This document shows, in pieces, positions 18,029 to 27,190 of a DNA stretch of 64,000 nucleotides (positions are counted from its first letter, which is position 1; the number at the start of each line of letters is the position of its first letter). Made by a program: the position numbers and the translations under genes. The notes below the pieces were generated by a model. The model was given only the letters and a program-made list of their open reading frames with translations, had not been told where the DNA came from and searched no databases. The stretch covers positions 27,051-91,050 of the forward strand of contig JBBDJG010000026.1 in the NCBI GenBank assembly GCA_040880005.1, in the 5' to 3' direction. The stretch comes from JBBDJG01 sp040880005 (GTDB lineage Bacteria; Actinomycetota; Thermoleophilia; Solirubrobacterales; JBBDJG01).

Positions 18029-21000
18029 TCAGGCCGCTTCGATGAGCGCCCGGTCGGTCACGCTGCCGTCGGACTCCATCTTGCGCGACACGACCTTGGA
18101 CACTCCGTCGGAGGCCATGCTCACGCCGTAAATGACATCGGCGGCTTCCATCGTGCGCCGTTGGTGCGTGATCACGATGAACTGCGCGCGATCAGAGAAG
18201 CGCCGCACGAGTCCGAGAAAGCGATCGATGTTGGTGTCGTCGAGCGCGGCCTCGACCTCGTCGAGCACGTAGAAGGGGCACGGGCGTGCGAGGAACACCG
18301 CGAACATGAACGCCAGCGCGACAAGCGACTTCTCGCCGCCCGAGAGCAGTGAGAGTCGCTTTGGCACCTTGCCGGCAGGCGTGACTTCGATCTCGATGCC
18401 CGGTGACACGTACGAATCTTCGTCTGCCTCTCGCTGCTCCTCGCTCCCAGGGCCTTCGTCCTCCTCGCTCGCGTCACCCGCCTCCTGCTCGGCTCCACCC
18501 AGAACGAGCTTCGGCGCCGGTGGGCTGACGCGCCGTAGCCGCCCGCGCCCGCCGGGGAACAGCTGCTCGATGACCTCCTCGAAGTTCCGAGCGGCGGCTT
18601 CGAACGTCTCCTCGAATGCCTCCCGAATGCGCCGGTCGGTTTCGCGTATCAGGCCCTGGAGCTCAGCCAGCGCGGCCTCGAGATCCTTGCGCTGCTCTTC
18701 CAGCTCCTCGACGTGTGCGATTGCCTCGTCGTACTCGCGCTCGGCAAGCGGATTGACGGGACCGATGCGCTCACGCCTGCGCTCGAGGCGCTCGAGCTTG
18801 ACCTCCGCTTCGTCACGCTCGGTGTCGGCGAGCGGCTGCTGCGCGCACTCCAGCTCGATTCCGAGTTGCTGCGAGATGCCGTCCAACTCCTGCGCCACCG
18901 CCTGCTCGCGATCGCGAACCTGGGCAACCCGAACCTCCTGCTGGGTGAGCATTTCGCTCGCTTCACGCAGCTGAGCCTGAAGCTCGTACTCGGACCGCGC
19001 AAGCTCGCGCAAGCGAGCTGCCGCCTGCTCACCGACGGCTTCGCCGGCCGACAGCTCGGCCTCCAACGAGGCACGTCGCGCGCCGACAGCTTCCAGCGCT
19101 TGGTCGAGCGCAGCCACCGTCCGTTTTGCCGCCGGGACCAGCTCGACGTCGTGTGCGATCAGCGCCTTTAGGCGTTCGCGATGCTGTGCGCGCTCGGCGA
19201 GCTCGCGGTCGAGCCGCTCAACCATGCGTCGTTCCGCGCTGATTTCGCCCGCCAGCTCCGCTCGACGGGCATCGTCGGGTCCGACGCTATGCTCGCGCCG
19301 CTGCTCGATCAGCCATTCGGCGCGTCGAGCAGTTTCCAGCGCTTCCTCGCGCCTGCGCCGCAACTCGCGCAGCTCGACCTCGAGCGAGTCCCGGCGCGAT
19401 TCGGCGTCACGCACCTGCATCGAGGCACGTTCGACCTGGGCCGCAGCCTGGGCGAGCTGCTCGCCCGCCTCGTGTTGAGCGCGCGCGATCTCCTCGCGGC
19501 GCCGGCGATCGCCGAGGCCTCCGGCGTCGCCCCTCGGAAGCCGGCGCAGCTCGCGCAGCGAGCCGTTGAACGCCGCGCCAGCGCGTGTGACCGCGATCCC
19601 CGTGAAGTCGTCGGGCAACCCGGCGAAGTCCGTGACGATCCAGGCGTCAACCAGCAACGCTTCGACCAAGGTCTGGGCTTGGTCCCGGGGATGAACATGG
19701 TCGAGCAGTGCAATCGCGCCCGCGGCCGGCCGTGCGGTCGCGCGGTCGCGAACCGAACCGCCACCAACGAGCGCACGAGCGCCGCCTTCGCCGCCACGCT
19801 CCACGATGCGCTCCGCCCCGGCCAGATCGGCGGCCAGCGGTGTGCGCAAGCGCTCGGCGAGCGCACCTGCGAGCGCACCTTCAAATCCCTCATCCACGCT
19901 CACCAGGTCAGCGATCGTCGGGCCATCGTGATCGGGCGCAAGGCCGATGCGTTCGTCGAGCGCCGAACACTCCAACTCGAGTCGAGCGCATTCGCGTTCC
20001 AGATCGCTTGCCTGTTGCACGGCGGTCGAACGTCGCTCGCGCGCCTGCGTACTGTCCTGCTCCGTGCGCTCGAGCTGCGAGGAGGTCTCCTCAATCCGAA
20101 TCTCGAGCGCTGACGCTTCCTTTTCACCGCGCTGCCGCTCGACCTCGCTGTCGGACAACTCCGCGTCGAGTCTGCGGGCGCGCTTCGAGTCGAGTCGTTC
20201 CAGCTCGCGTTCGAGCTGCGAGAGCCGGCCTGCGAAGTCGCCTGCCTCATTGTTCCCGTTGTTTCCGCCGCCGCCGCCGTCACCGATCGCGTCCAGCGCG
20301 CGTCGCGAACGCTCCAGCCGGCCTTCCGTTGAACGCAGTCGCTCCCGCACCGACTCGAGCCGGATCGAAATTCGTTCGGCCGCCGATCGCGCGCCGAACA
20401 CGCGGTCTGACAGCCGCTCACGCGCCTGTCCGTGCTCGGCAAAGCTGCGCTCGACGCGTTCACGCTCATGCGCGGTCTCCATCAGCGATGCCTCGTGCCG
20501 GTCGCGCCGCGAGCGAGCGGCCACAGCCGCACCCTCTGCTTCCGCCAGTTCCGATCGCGCCTTGCCCAACTGCTCGGCCGTCAGCGTGCCCCGCAGCTCG
20601 AGGCTTTGCCGCTCGAGCCGGGCGTGCAGCTCCGCCGCTTCCGCCTGGCGCTTGAGTGGCCGCAGGCGCGAACGCGCCTCGCGCTCGACATCGAGCGCGC
20701 GGTCGAGATTGTCCTGGGTGCGATTGAGCTTGAGCTGGGCGCGGTGGCGCCGTTTACGGTGCTTCGAGAGTCCGGCTGCTTCCTCGACCAGAGCCGTGCG
20801 GTCGTGCGGCTTCGAAACGACTATCTGCTCGACCTTGCCCTGGCTGATGACCGAATGCATCTCCTTGCCCAGGCCGGTGTCGGACAGCACCTCGATCACG
20901 TCGATCAGACGGCAACGAGCCCCGTTGAGGCGGTAGATGCCCTCGCCCGAGCGATCGAGGCTGCGCGAGATCGATATCTCGGAGAACTCGGATGCAAGCA

Positions 21001-21268
21001 GGCCGCCCTCGTTGTCGATCACGACCTCGACCTCGGCGCTGTTGCGGCCCTTGACTCCGTGACCGCCCGCAAAGATCAGGTCCTGCATGCTCTGCCCTCT
21101 GACCGAGGTCGGGCTCTGCTCGCCGAGCGCCCAAAGCACGCCATCGGTGATGTTCGACTTGCCGCTCCCGTTCGGGCCCACGATCACGCTCACGCCCCGC
21201 CCGAACTCGAGCTTGGTGCGACCGGGGAACGACTTGAAGCCCCGCAGCGTGATCGACTTCAAATGCAT
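18029..21268 (-). CDS. smc: chromosome segregation protein SMC
   Basis: A 1079-residue SMC ATPase, somewhat shorter than the usual 1150-1200. The N-terminal head has Walker A GPNGSGKSNITDGVLWALG. Long coiled coils (about 165-440 and 600-890) flank a hinge with the GGxGG-type run near residues 490-520. The C-terminal head has the signature LSGGEKSLVALAF and Walker B FYVLDEVEAALDDTN. An acidic insert (EEDEGPGSEEQREADEDS) lies before the signature. SMC condenses and aligns sister chromosomes with ScpA/ScpB. Its start abuts the rnc stop without a gap. Confidence 0.97.
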   Translation of the reverse strand: MHLKSITLRGFKSFPGRTKLEFGRGVSVIVGPNGSGKSNITDGVLWALGEQSPTSVRGQSMQDLIFAGGHGVKGRNSAEVEVVIDNEGGLLASEFSEISISRSLDRSGEGIYRLNGARCRLIDVIEVLSDTGLGKEMHSVISQGKVEQIVVSKPHDRTALVEEAAGLSKHRKRRHRAQLKLNRTQDNLDRALDVEREARSRLRPLKRQAEAAELHARLERQSLELRGTLTAEQLGKARSELAEAEGAAVAARSRRDRHEASLMETAHERERVERSFAEHGQARERLSDRVFGARSAAERISIRLESVRERLRSTEGRLERSRRALDAIGDGGGGGNNGNNEAGDFAGRLSQLERELERLDSKRARRLDAELSDSEVERQRGEKEASALEIRIEETSSQLERTEQDSTQARERRSTAVQQASDLERECARLELECSALDERIGLAPDHDGPTIADLVSVDEGFEGALAGALAERLRTPLAADLAGAERIVERGGEGGARALVGGGSVRDRATARPAAGAIALLDHVHPRDQAQTLVEALLVDAWIVTDFAGLPDDFTGIAVTRAGAAFNGSLRELRRLPRGDAGGLGDRRRREEIARAQHEAGEQLAQAAAQVERASMQVRDAESRRDSLEVELRELRRRREEALETARRAEWLIEQRREHSVGPDDARRAELAGEISAERRMVERLDRELAERAQHRERLKALIAHDVELVPAAKRTVAALDQALEAVGARRASLEAELSAGEAVGEQAAARLRELARSEYELQAQLREASEMLTQQEVRVAQVRDREQAVAQELDGISQQLGIELECAQQPLADTERDEAEVKLERLERRRERIGPVNPLAEREYDEAIAHVEELEEQRKDLEAALAELQGLIRETDRRIREAFEETFEAAARNFEEVIEQLFPGGRGRLRRVSPPAPKLVLGGAEQEAGDASEEDEGPGSEEQREADEDSYVSPGIEIEVTPAGKVPKRLSLLSGGEKSLVALAFMFAVFLARPCPFYVLDEVEAALDDTNIDRFLGLVRRFSDRAQFIVITHQRRTMEAADVIYGVSMASDGVSKVVSRKMESDGSVTDRALIEAA

Positions 21269-21955
21269 CTACTCACCGTCTCCGTTCGGGTCGCCGAGGG
21301 CTTCGAGGGCCGCGCGCGCAGCCTCCTGCTCGGATTCCTTCTTCGACCGTCCCGAGCCCTTCCCTATCGCTTCGCCGGCCACCTCGGCCACCGTCTCGAA
21401 GACCCTGTCGTGGGCCGGACCCTGCTCGTCGGTGACACGATACGTGACCAGCTCCCCGCGCTGGGCGAGGTGCTCCTGCAGGTCGCTCTTGAAGTCGAAC
21501 TGGTTGGTGATCGCCGATTCGATCGGGGACGCGAACGCCGCGGCCACCGCCGCGGTCGTGCGGTCGTAGCCGTACTCCAAGTAGCAGGCACCGATGCCGG
21601 CTTCCAGCGTCTCCGCGAGCACGCTCCCGGCCTCGACGATGCGCTCGGCCTGCTGGGCCTGGTCGTCCGGGATGAGCGCACGCATACGTTCGGACACGCC
21701 CATCTCGTTTGCGACCTCCACGCACGAGCGCCTGCTGACCGCCTGGGCACGAATCTTGGTCAGCCGCCCCGCGCTGGAGCGCTCGAAACGCGGAAACAGC
21801 GTCGTCGAGACGGTGACGTTGAGCACGCTGTCGCCCAGGAACGCGAGCCGCTCGCACTCGTTCGACTCTTCCTCCAGCCAGGAGGGATGCGAGAAGGCAA
21901 CGCGCGCCAGCCCTTCCGGCAGCCGATCGAACAGAGTCCGCAGCTCGTCCGGCAA
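21269..21955 (-). CDS. rnc: ribonuclease III
   Basis: A 228-residue dsRNA endonuclease for rRNA and mRNA processing. The nuclease domain has CERLAFLGDSVLN and a C-terminal dsRNA-binding domain (about 155-225; GSGRSKKESEQEAARAALEAL). Compared with E. coli, the signature Glu38 and Asp45 are kept (Glu35, Asp42). The equivalent of Glu41 is Ala38, and the metal ligand Asp114 is Glu115 in SVLAETLEAGIG, while Glu117 is kept (Glu118). The enzyme may still work, since Asp-to-Glu is conservative, but the site is unusual. It lies between acpP and smc as in other actinobacteria. Confidence 0.94.
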   Translation of the reverse strand: MPDELRTLFDRLPEGLARVAFSHPSWLEEESNECERLAFLGDSVLNVTVSTTLFPRFERSSAGRLTKIRAQAVSRRSCVEVANEMGVSERMRALIPDDQAQQAERIVEAGSVLAETLEAGIGACYLEYGYDRTTAAVAAAFASPIESAITNQFDFKSDLQEHLAQRGELVTYRVTDEQGPAHDRVFETVAEVAGEAIGKGSGRSKKESEQEAARAALEALGDPNGDGE

Positions 21956-21960
21956 CGAAG

Positions 21961-22224
21961 CTACCCCGCGCGGCCCGCAGGGGTCTCGGCGAATACGAAA
22001 TCGACTGCTTGGCCGACGGTGCGAATCTTCTCGGCCTGCTCTTCCGTGATGCGGATGCCATATTGATCCTCGAGTTCGACCACGAGCTGGACCAGGTCCA
22101 AGGAGTCCGCCTCGAGATCGTCCTTGAAGCTGCTCTCCTCCCGGATCTTCGACTCATCGATCCCAAGCTCCTCGGACAGGTGCGAGCGGATGCGCTCGAG
22201 CACCTCTTCGCGGGTCGGGGCCAT
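21961..22224 (-). CDS. acpP: acyl carrier protein
   Basis: An 87-residue ACP carrying growing fatty acyl chains. The phosphopantetheine attachment serine is Ser41 in EADSLDLVQLVVELED, the conserved DSL motif. The helices are acidic as expected. The ATG overlaps the plsX stop by 1 nt (TGATG). The C-terminal tail (FVFAETPAGRAG) is slightly longer than in E. coli. Its place between plsX and rnc is the standard order. Confidence 0.96.
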   Translation of the reverse strand: MAPTREEVLERIRSHLSEELGIDESKIREESSFKDDLEADSLDLVQLVVELEDQYGIRITEEQAEKIRTVGQAVDFVFAETPAGRAG

Positions 22225-23354
22225 CAGCGAGTTTCCACGCTATCAGCGGCCACGGACGAGGACGCCCACTGCTCGCCGGCTGGCTCGGACGGTTCCCCGC
22301 GCGCCACGCCGGCTCGCACGAGCCGCTCAGCAGTCGCCTCGACGATGCGTTCCGAGGCGCCGCGCTCGGCCAGCGCGACCGCGCTGGCGATCGCCCTCCG
22401 GCTCGAGCTTCCGTGGCAGATCACGACGGGCGCCCGCAGGCCGAGCAGGAATGCGCCGCCGACACCTGCGGGGTCGAGCTCGTCGCGCAGACCGCGCAGC
22501 CGTGAGCGAATCAGCAGCCCCCCGAGCTTCGAGGCGGTGCCGGAGGCGATCCGGTCGCGGATCGCACCAGTCACGGTATGCAGCGTTCCCTCCATCGTCT
22601 TGAGGGCGACATTGCCGGTGAAGCCGTCGGTGACGACTACGTCGGCGACGCCGGCGGTGAGATCGTTGCCCTCCACGTTGCCCACGAACTCGAGCGCGCT
22701 GGCGGCCAGCCGGGCGTGCGCCTCCACAATCGCGGGCGTTCCCTTTGCAGCCTCGGACCCGACCGACAGCAGCGCCACCTGGGGTCGCTCGATGCCGAGC
22801 ACTCCCTCGCAGAAGGCGACACCCATGAAGGCAAACTGCACGAGCTGCTCCGGGCGGGCCTCGGCACTCGCCCCGACGTCGAGCATCAGCAAGCGGCGAC
22901 CGGGCGTTGGAACCTGGACCGCGACCGCCGGCCGGTACACGCCCGCAATCCGCTTTATGCGCAGAGTCGATGCGGCGAGCGCGGCGCCCGTCGACCCGGC
23001 GCTGACCAGCGCCTCGGCACGACCGTCGGCGACGGCGTTCGCGGCCTGCACGATCGACGCCTGCGGCTTGGAGCGCACGGCCCGCGCCGGCTCCTCGTCG
23101 TTACCGATCTCTTCCGTGGCGTCGATCAACTCGATCCCCGCCGGCGGCCGCGGGCCGACGGCCTGCCGCAGCTCGTCGAGCGGTCCGAACAGCAGACAAC
23201 GAGTGCTCGAGTCGGCGACGCGACCGACCGCGCCAGCGGCGACTTCGGCGACGCCCCGATCGGCGCCAAGCGTATCTACGGCGACTGTGGCGACTGGGGC
23301 TCCTCCGGCGAGGGGCCTGGCTTGACTACTTCGCGCCCTGCGTAGTGACCGCAT
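22224..23354 (-). CDS. plsX: phosphate acyltransferase PlsX
   Basis: PlsX makes acyl-phosphate from acyl-ACP for phosphatidic acid synthesis. The conserved VAVDTLGADRGV (family DxMGGD), VGSEAAKGTPAIVEAH and VVVTDGFTGNVALKTMEG motifs are present. No ATG, GTG or TTG lies immediately before VAVDTLG. The ATG at 23354 is the nearest, giving 376 residues with a 79-nt overlap with rpmF. A GGAGGAG motif inside that overlap hints that a start nearer the conserved core may be used. The GTG at 23402 is the longest alternative. Confidence 0.93.
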   Translation of the reverse strand: MRSLRRARSSQARPLAGGAPVATVAVDTLGADRGVAEVAAGAVGRVADSSTRCLLFGPLDELRQAVGPRPPAGIELIDATEEIGNDEEPARAVRSKPQASIVQAANAVADGRAEALVSAGSTGAALAASTLRIKRIAGVYRPAVAVQVPTPGRRLLMLDVGASAEARPEQLVQFAFMGVAFCEGVLGIERPQVALLSVGSEAAKGTPAIVEAHARLAASALEFVGNVEGNDLTAGVADVVVTDGFTGNVALKTMEGTLHTVTGAIRDRIASGTASKLGGLLIRSRLRGLRDELDPAGVGGAFLLGLRAPVVICHGSSSRRAIASAVALAERGASERIVEATAERLVRAGVARGEPSEPAGEQWASSSVAADSVETR

Positions 23355-23488
23355 TGCGGGCAGACCCGATGCGGAAGCCTTGCGGCGTGGCACTGCGGGC
23401 ACTCGTTGTAGGAGGGTGCGGAGATCTTGTGCTGAGAGCGACGCTTGTTGGTGCGCGAGCGGGACTGTTTTTTCTTCGGAACCGCCAT
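23276..23488 (-). CDS. rpmF: 50S ribosomal protein L32
   Basis: A 70-residue L32. It begins AVPKKKQSRSRTNKRRSQ and has two zinc-binding CxxC pairs, CPQC and CPQC (residues 30-46). The Pro/Ser/Glu-rich tail after residue 55 overlaps the start of plsX. It is hidden at the end of a longer open frame; the ATG at 23488 fits the family N terminus exactly. It forms the DUF177-rpmF-plsX-acpP run. Confidence 0.96.
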   Translation of the reverse strand: MAVPKKKQSRSRTNKRRSQHKISAPSYNECPQCHAARLPHRVCPQCGHYAGREVVKPGPSPEEPQSPQSP

Positions 23489-23517
23489 CGGAGTCGCCAA
23501 ATGGTACAGGGGCTCAG

Positions 23518-24042
23518 CTACGAGGGGGGAGCCCGCCATTCCCGCAGTTTTCCCCAACGTGGGTCTCCACCGGAGTCGTGATGGTGCTCCGCCGCGTCCA
23601 CCTCGTTGAGGTTCACGCCGCAGACCGCACACAGGCCCTGGCAGTCGTCTCGACACAGCAATCGTGTCGGCAGCGCCAGGGCAAACGCGTCGCGCGCCCA
23701 GGCGGTGAGATCGAGTTGACCACTCGTCATATAGGGGCTGTGCAGGTCTTCCTCTTCGCCCGGCTGATCGACCTCGCGGGCATCGACTGCGATCGTGGGA
23801 TGGGCGTCGTCGAGACAGCGCGTGCAGGTGCCCAGCAGGCGCGCTTCGAAGCGCAGACGAAGCGCGTAGCCGGACACCATTCGCGACAGATCGACGCGGG
23901 CCTCGACCGCCCCGTGCTCGACTTCGTAGCGCTCGCCGGCGAGCGTGACCGGCTGCACGCGCACACGCAGGTCGATCGAGCGCCCGTCCCCCGGGCGCAG
24001 GTCGAGGGTCGCGAGATCGAGCGTGTCGGCGAACTGGGCCAC
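23518..24042 (-). CDS. YceD/DUF177 family protein
   Basis: A 174-residue DUF177 (YceD) protein. The family sits upstream of rpmF in most bacteria and is linked to 23S rRNA accumulation, but its molecular activity is not established. Features seen: a beta-rich N-terminal half, a CTRC pair (around residues 73-76), and a C-terminal CRDDCQGLCAVCGVNLN segment whose four cysteines could bind zinc. It ends in an acidic/His-rich tail (DAAEHHHDSGGD). It starts with a GTG, 9 nt after the ABC permease gene, and lies 29 nt before rpmF. Confidence 0.88.
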   Translation of the reverse strand: MAQFADTLDLATLDLRPGDGRSIDLRVRVQPVTLAGERYEVEHGAVEARVDLSRMVSGYALRLRFEARLLGTCTRCLDDAHPTIAVDAREVDQPGEEEDLHSPYMTSGQLDLTAWARDAFALALPTRLLCRDDCQGLCAVCGVNLNEVDAAEHHHDSGGDPRWGKLREWRAPPS

Positions 24043-24051
24043 CGGGCTGGG

Positions 24052-24867
24052 CTAGCTGCCGGTGCGTTGCATCTGGCGCAGCGCGAACATCGCCATCAGA
24101 ACCGCCAGGCCCGCAAGACACAGCAGCCCCGGCCACGTGTTGTGCCAGGTCACATCACCGACGAAGCCCTGCCTGACCGCCTCGAGCACTTGAGTCATCG
24201 GGTTGTACTTCGCGACCCAGTAGAGCCAGCCGGTCAGCAATGCCTGCGGAGCGTAGGCCGGAGTGAACAGCACGGCGATGAATGTGGCCGACTGCATCAG
24301 GATTCCGGCCGACTGGCTGCGGAACTTGAGCGCGATGCCCGATGCGTAGCAGGCGACGACGGCCGCGAACGATGCCGCAATCACGATCGCCAGTGCGAGC
24401 CCGAACACGCCGGGGAAGTGCGCGCCGAGCGCGAACCCGACCACCAGGATCATCGCCATCGGCATCAACGAGCGCATGCTTGCGGACAGCACTGTTCCTG
24501 CCAGCAATACGTAGCGCGGCGGAGGCGACACCAAGAGTCGATCGAACCAACCCAGTTCGATGTCGCGCGCGAGGTTGACACCCGTTGCCGCACCGGTGAA
24601 GCCGGCTCCCTGAAGCAAGCTGACCGGCATGATGAAGCTGATGAACGTGTCCGTGGTGAAGCCGCGCAGGTCGGTCAGGTTCCCGAACACCGCCGTCAGG
24701 CCGATCATGAAGATCGTTGGAGCCAGCACTCCAGGGATGGCGGCGCCCGGCACGCGCACGACCTCGTTTACGGCACGGCGCATCAGCGCCCAGATCGTGG
24801 CGAGCTGCGCGCGGGCCGGCATCGGCGCCGCGACGCCCATGGGCCTGGTCGAAGCGTGCGCCTCCAC
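24052..24867 (-). CDS. ABC-2 type transporter permease (DrrB-like), second subunit
   Basis: A 271-residue integral membrane subunit of an ABC-2 exporter with about six membrane helices (for example IPGVLAPTIFMIGLTAVFG, MILVVGFALGAHFPGVFGLA and LLCLAGLAVLMAMFAL). The conserved loop GVNLARDIELGWFDRLLVSP is the coupling region of DrrB-type permeases. The GTG at 24867 shares its G with the TAG stop of the preceding permease (1-nt overlap), so that start is chosen over an upstream extension. It works with the ATPase at 25646-26599. The exported substrate is unknown. Confidence 0.88.
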   Translation of the reverse strand: MEAHASTRPMGVAAPMPARAQLATIWALMRRAVNEVVRVPGAAIPGVLAPTIFMIGLTAVFGNLTDLRGFTTDTFISFIMPVSLLQGAGFTGAATGVNLARDIELGWFDRLLVSPPPRYVLLAGTVLSASMRSLMPMAMILVVGFALGAHFPGVFGLALAIVIAASFAAVVACYASGIALKFRSQSAGILMQSATFIAVLFTPAYAPQALLTGWLYWVAKYNPMTQVLEAVRQGFVGDVTWHNTWPGLLCLAGLAVLMAMFALRQMQRTGS

Positions 24868-25649
24868 TATGCCGCCCTCAGCCTTCTGCGCATCGCCGAA
24901 GCACTCCAAAGCATGCCGACCAGCGCGACGATCGCGATCCCGGCCAGGCACTCGAGAGTCACCGCGCCCGTGATGTTGGCGATCACCGGCTCACGCAGCC
25001 CGTCGGCGATGTAGCTCATCGGATTGACGTTGGCGACCGCCTTCGCCGGCTGCTCGAGCAGAGCCTGCGGGAAGTAGGCCGACGACAGGAACAGGATCAC
25101 GAACACCAAGGGGAACATTCCCTGCACCACGCTGACCCGCCCTGCGCGCAGTGCCAGGGCGGCGCCGATCCAGCCAAAGGCGCCTGCGGTCAGGCCAGAG
25201 AGAAGGATCACCAGCGCCACCGCCGCCACGCCTCCCTCGATGTGCGCCCCGAAGATCAGCCCGAGGCCGAGGAACCAGACTCCGACCATGAAGCCGAGCA
25301 CGACGTTGGCCGACAGCCGTCCGAGGACCACCGACAGGCGCGAAATCGGCGCGGCCATCAGACGATCCATGAAGCCGGTCTCTATGTCGAGCGCGAGCGA
25401 GGTGCCGGCCGACACCGCTGAGAGCATCGCCGACTGGACGATCGCGCCAGCGAGCTGAAAGTCGAGGAACCCATGCACCGCGGGAAAGCCCGGCAGGTCC
25501 ACCGCCGCACCCGCGCCTCCGGTGTTGACGGCCAGAAACAACGACGGGAAGACGAATACGGGCGCGAAGAACATCGGCCGCCGGAAAGCCTGGCGCAGCG
25601 AGCGCCGTCCTAGCGCGCCAACGACGCGTGCGCGCGTGGCGACGCTCAT
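24867..25649 (-). CDS. ABC-2 type transporter permease (DrrB-like), first subunit
   Basis: A 260-residue six-helix ABC-2 permease, related to but not the same as the next gene. It carries the LALDIETGFMDRLMAAPIS coupling motif and a C-terminal YIADGLREPVIAN segment shared by the family. The stop of the ATPase gene overlaps its start by 4 nt (25646-25649). Two non-identical permeases suggest a heterodimeric membrane part. The same family exports daunorubicin, lipids or glycopeptidolipids, but no biosynthetic cluster is adjacent to indicate the cargo. Confidence 0.88.
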   Translation of the reverse strand: MSVATRARVVGALGRRSLRQAFRRPMFFAPVFVFPSLFLAVNTGGAGAAVDLPGFPAVHGFLDFQLAGAIVQSAMLSAVSAGTSLALDIETGFMDRLMAAPISRLSVVLGRLSANVVLGFMVGVWFLGLGLIFGAHIEGGVAAVALVILLSGLTAGAFGWIGAALALRAGRVSVVQGMFPLVFVILFLSSAYFPQALLEQPAKAVANVNPMSYIADGLREPVIANITGAVTLECLAGIAIVALVGMLWSASAMRRRLRAA

Positions 25650-26599
25650 TCGGCCTGCTCTCCCTCTTCGCCCTCCAGGTGCCGGCCGGTCTTGGCGACG
25701 AAGACGTCGTCGAGGGTCGGCCGCATGATCTCGAGCGACTCGACCGCGACGCCGGCGTCGTCGAGAGCACGCACGATCGGAGCCAGGTCGCCCGCGCCTC
25801 GCTCGAGGCCGACACAGAGCCGGCCGTCCTTTGCCGGCATCAGCTCGCCGAAACGTGCAAGCACGTCGTTGGCCTTGGCTGCGCCTCCGTCGGCGATGCC
25901 CAGCTCGAGGTGCGACCGGCCGACCTCGGCCTTGAGCGCACCGGGCGTGCCTTCCGCGGTTATCCGGCCTCTGTCGATGATCCCGACTCGGTCGGCGAGC
26001 TGGTCCGCCTCCTCCAGATACTGGGTCGTGAGGAAGACCGTCGTGCCCTCGCGGTTGAGCTTCTGGACCTCCTCCCAGATCGTCATACGGCTGACGGGGT
26101 CGAGCCCCGTCGTCGGCTCGTCGAGGAACAGCACTCGCGGCTCGTGCACCAGCGCCGACGCCATGTCGAGCCGGCGGCGCATGCCACCCGAGTAGGTGCC
26201 GACACGGCGATCGGCCGCGTCGTCCAGCTCAACGCGTTCCAGCAGCGCGTCGCCGCGCTCGCGGGCCGCCGCGGCCGGCAGCCCGTGCAGGGTTGCCTGG
26301 AGCTGGATCAGCTCGCGCCCGGTCATCAGCGGGTCGAGCGCCGCCTCTTGGAGCGCGACGCCGATCGTCGCGCGGACACGGGCGGCCTCGCTGACGATGT
26401 CGTATCCGGCCACCGTCGCTCTGCCGCCGGTCGGTCGCAGCAGCGTAACGAGCATCCGCACGGTCGTCGTCTTGCCGGCGCCGTTGGGACCGAGGAACGC
26501 GTATATCTCGCCCTCCGATACCTCGAGGTCGATCCCGGCGACCGCCAACACCTCGTCCGAGAAGCGGCGTTCCAGTCCCTCTATCGAAATCGCGGCCAT
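25646..26599 (-). CDS. ABC transporter ATP-binding protein (DrrA family)
   Basis: A 317-residue ATPase. Walker A is GPNGAGKTT (37-45), the signature is YSGGMRRRLDMA (about 140), and Walker B is VLFLDEPTTGLD. The DrrA-type C-terminal extension (about 225-317) is present and typical of exporters that pair with separate ABC-2 permeases. It starts with an ATG with TACGAT 9 nt upstream. The three genes form a tight operon inserted between the DUF177-rpmF-plsX run and the SepIVA-like/coaD genes. Confidence 0.93.
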   Translation of the reverse strand: MAAISIEGLERRFSDEVLAVAGIDLEVSEGEIYAFLGPNGAGKTTTVRMLVTLLRPTGGRATVAGYDIVSEAARVRATIGVALQEAALDPLMTGRELIQLQATLHGLPAAAARERGDALLERVELDDAADRRVGTYSGGMRRRLDMASALVHEPRVLFLDEPTTGLDPVSRMTIWEEVQKLNREGTTVFLTTQYLEEADQLADRVGIIDRGRITAEGTPGALKAEVGRSHLELGIADGGAAKANDVLARFGELMPAKDGRLCVGLERGAGDLAPIVRALDDAGVAVESLEIMRPTLDDVFVAKTGRHLEGEEGEQAE

Positions 26600-26663
26600 C
26601 GCCCCCCAATCGTAGTCGGAAGGCGAGCTCGCCCTATGTGCCGAGGATCACCCCCGGCCGGCT

Positions 26664-27131
26664 CTAGCCGACTTCGACCGGCTCTTGCTCTCGACCGGCG
26701 AGTCGATCGCGGCCGCGCTGAACGGCGGCGAGGAACTTCTCGAGGTTGACCTCGAGCGTGTTGAGGATCTCGTCGGCGTAATCCTCGGCGCCGAGGCGGA
26801 TCTCGCGGGCACGCGCGTTGGCGTCCTCGACGATCTCCTCGGCCTGACGCTCCGCCTGCTTGGTGATCTCCTCCTGGGAGACGAGCCGCTGCTGCTGGTC
26901 GCGTGCTTCCTTGACGATGCGCTCGGCCTCGCGCTTGGCCTCGGCCAACATCTCCTGACGCTCCTTCACGATCCAGCGTGCCTGCTTGATCTCCTCGGGG
27001 ATCGTGGCCCGCATCTGGTCGAGCAGATCGTAGATCTCCTCGCGATCCACGCGCACCTGGTCGGTGAGCGGGACCGGCTTTGCGTTGTGCACCAGGTCGT
27101 CGAGCTTGTCTATCAGTACGAGAACGTCCAC
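26664..27131 (-). CDS. SepIVA/DivIVA-like coiled-coil protein
   Basis: A 155-residue, highly charged protein that is almost all coiled coil (about residues 45-145; rich in Glu, Arg, Ala and Gln). The N terminus VLVLIDKLDDLVHNAKPVPL is characteristic of the actinobacterial family that includes mycobacterial SepIVA, a septation factor related to DivIVA. It is sometimes annotated only as ATPase or ATP synthase B-like, but no nucleotide-binding motif is present. The GTG at 27131 follows a GGAGG site held in a small GGCC-tgga-GGCC inverted repeat (27136-27147). A role at the growing septum is inferred. Confidence 0.8.
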   Translation of the reverse strand: MDVLVLIDKLDDLVHNAKPVPLTDQVRVDREEIYDLLDQMRATIPEEIKQARWIVKERQEMLAEAKREAERIVKEARDQQQRLVSQEEITKQAERQAEEIVEDANARAREIRLGAEDYADEILNTLEVNLEKFLAAVQRGRDRLAGREQEPVEVG

Positions 27132-27190
27132 GAATGGCCTCCAGGCCTGCTGTCGATCGTTTTTAGGTTACGTCCTTGGTTCCCAAATGA

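Noticed and set aside
20432..22066. A 544-codon plus-strand frame opposite smc and rnc
   Set aside because: It is a mirror of the smc codon pattern with no domain signature; smc and rnc are intact on the other strand.
26600..26663. Possible small gene or RNA between the ABC ATPase and the SepIVA-like gene
   Set aside because: The 64-nt gap holds no start codon with a usable frame and no strong hairpin.
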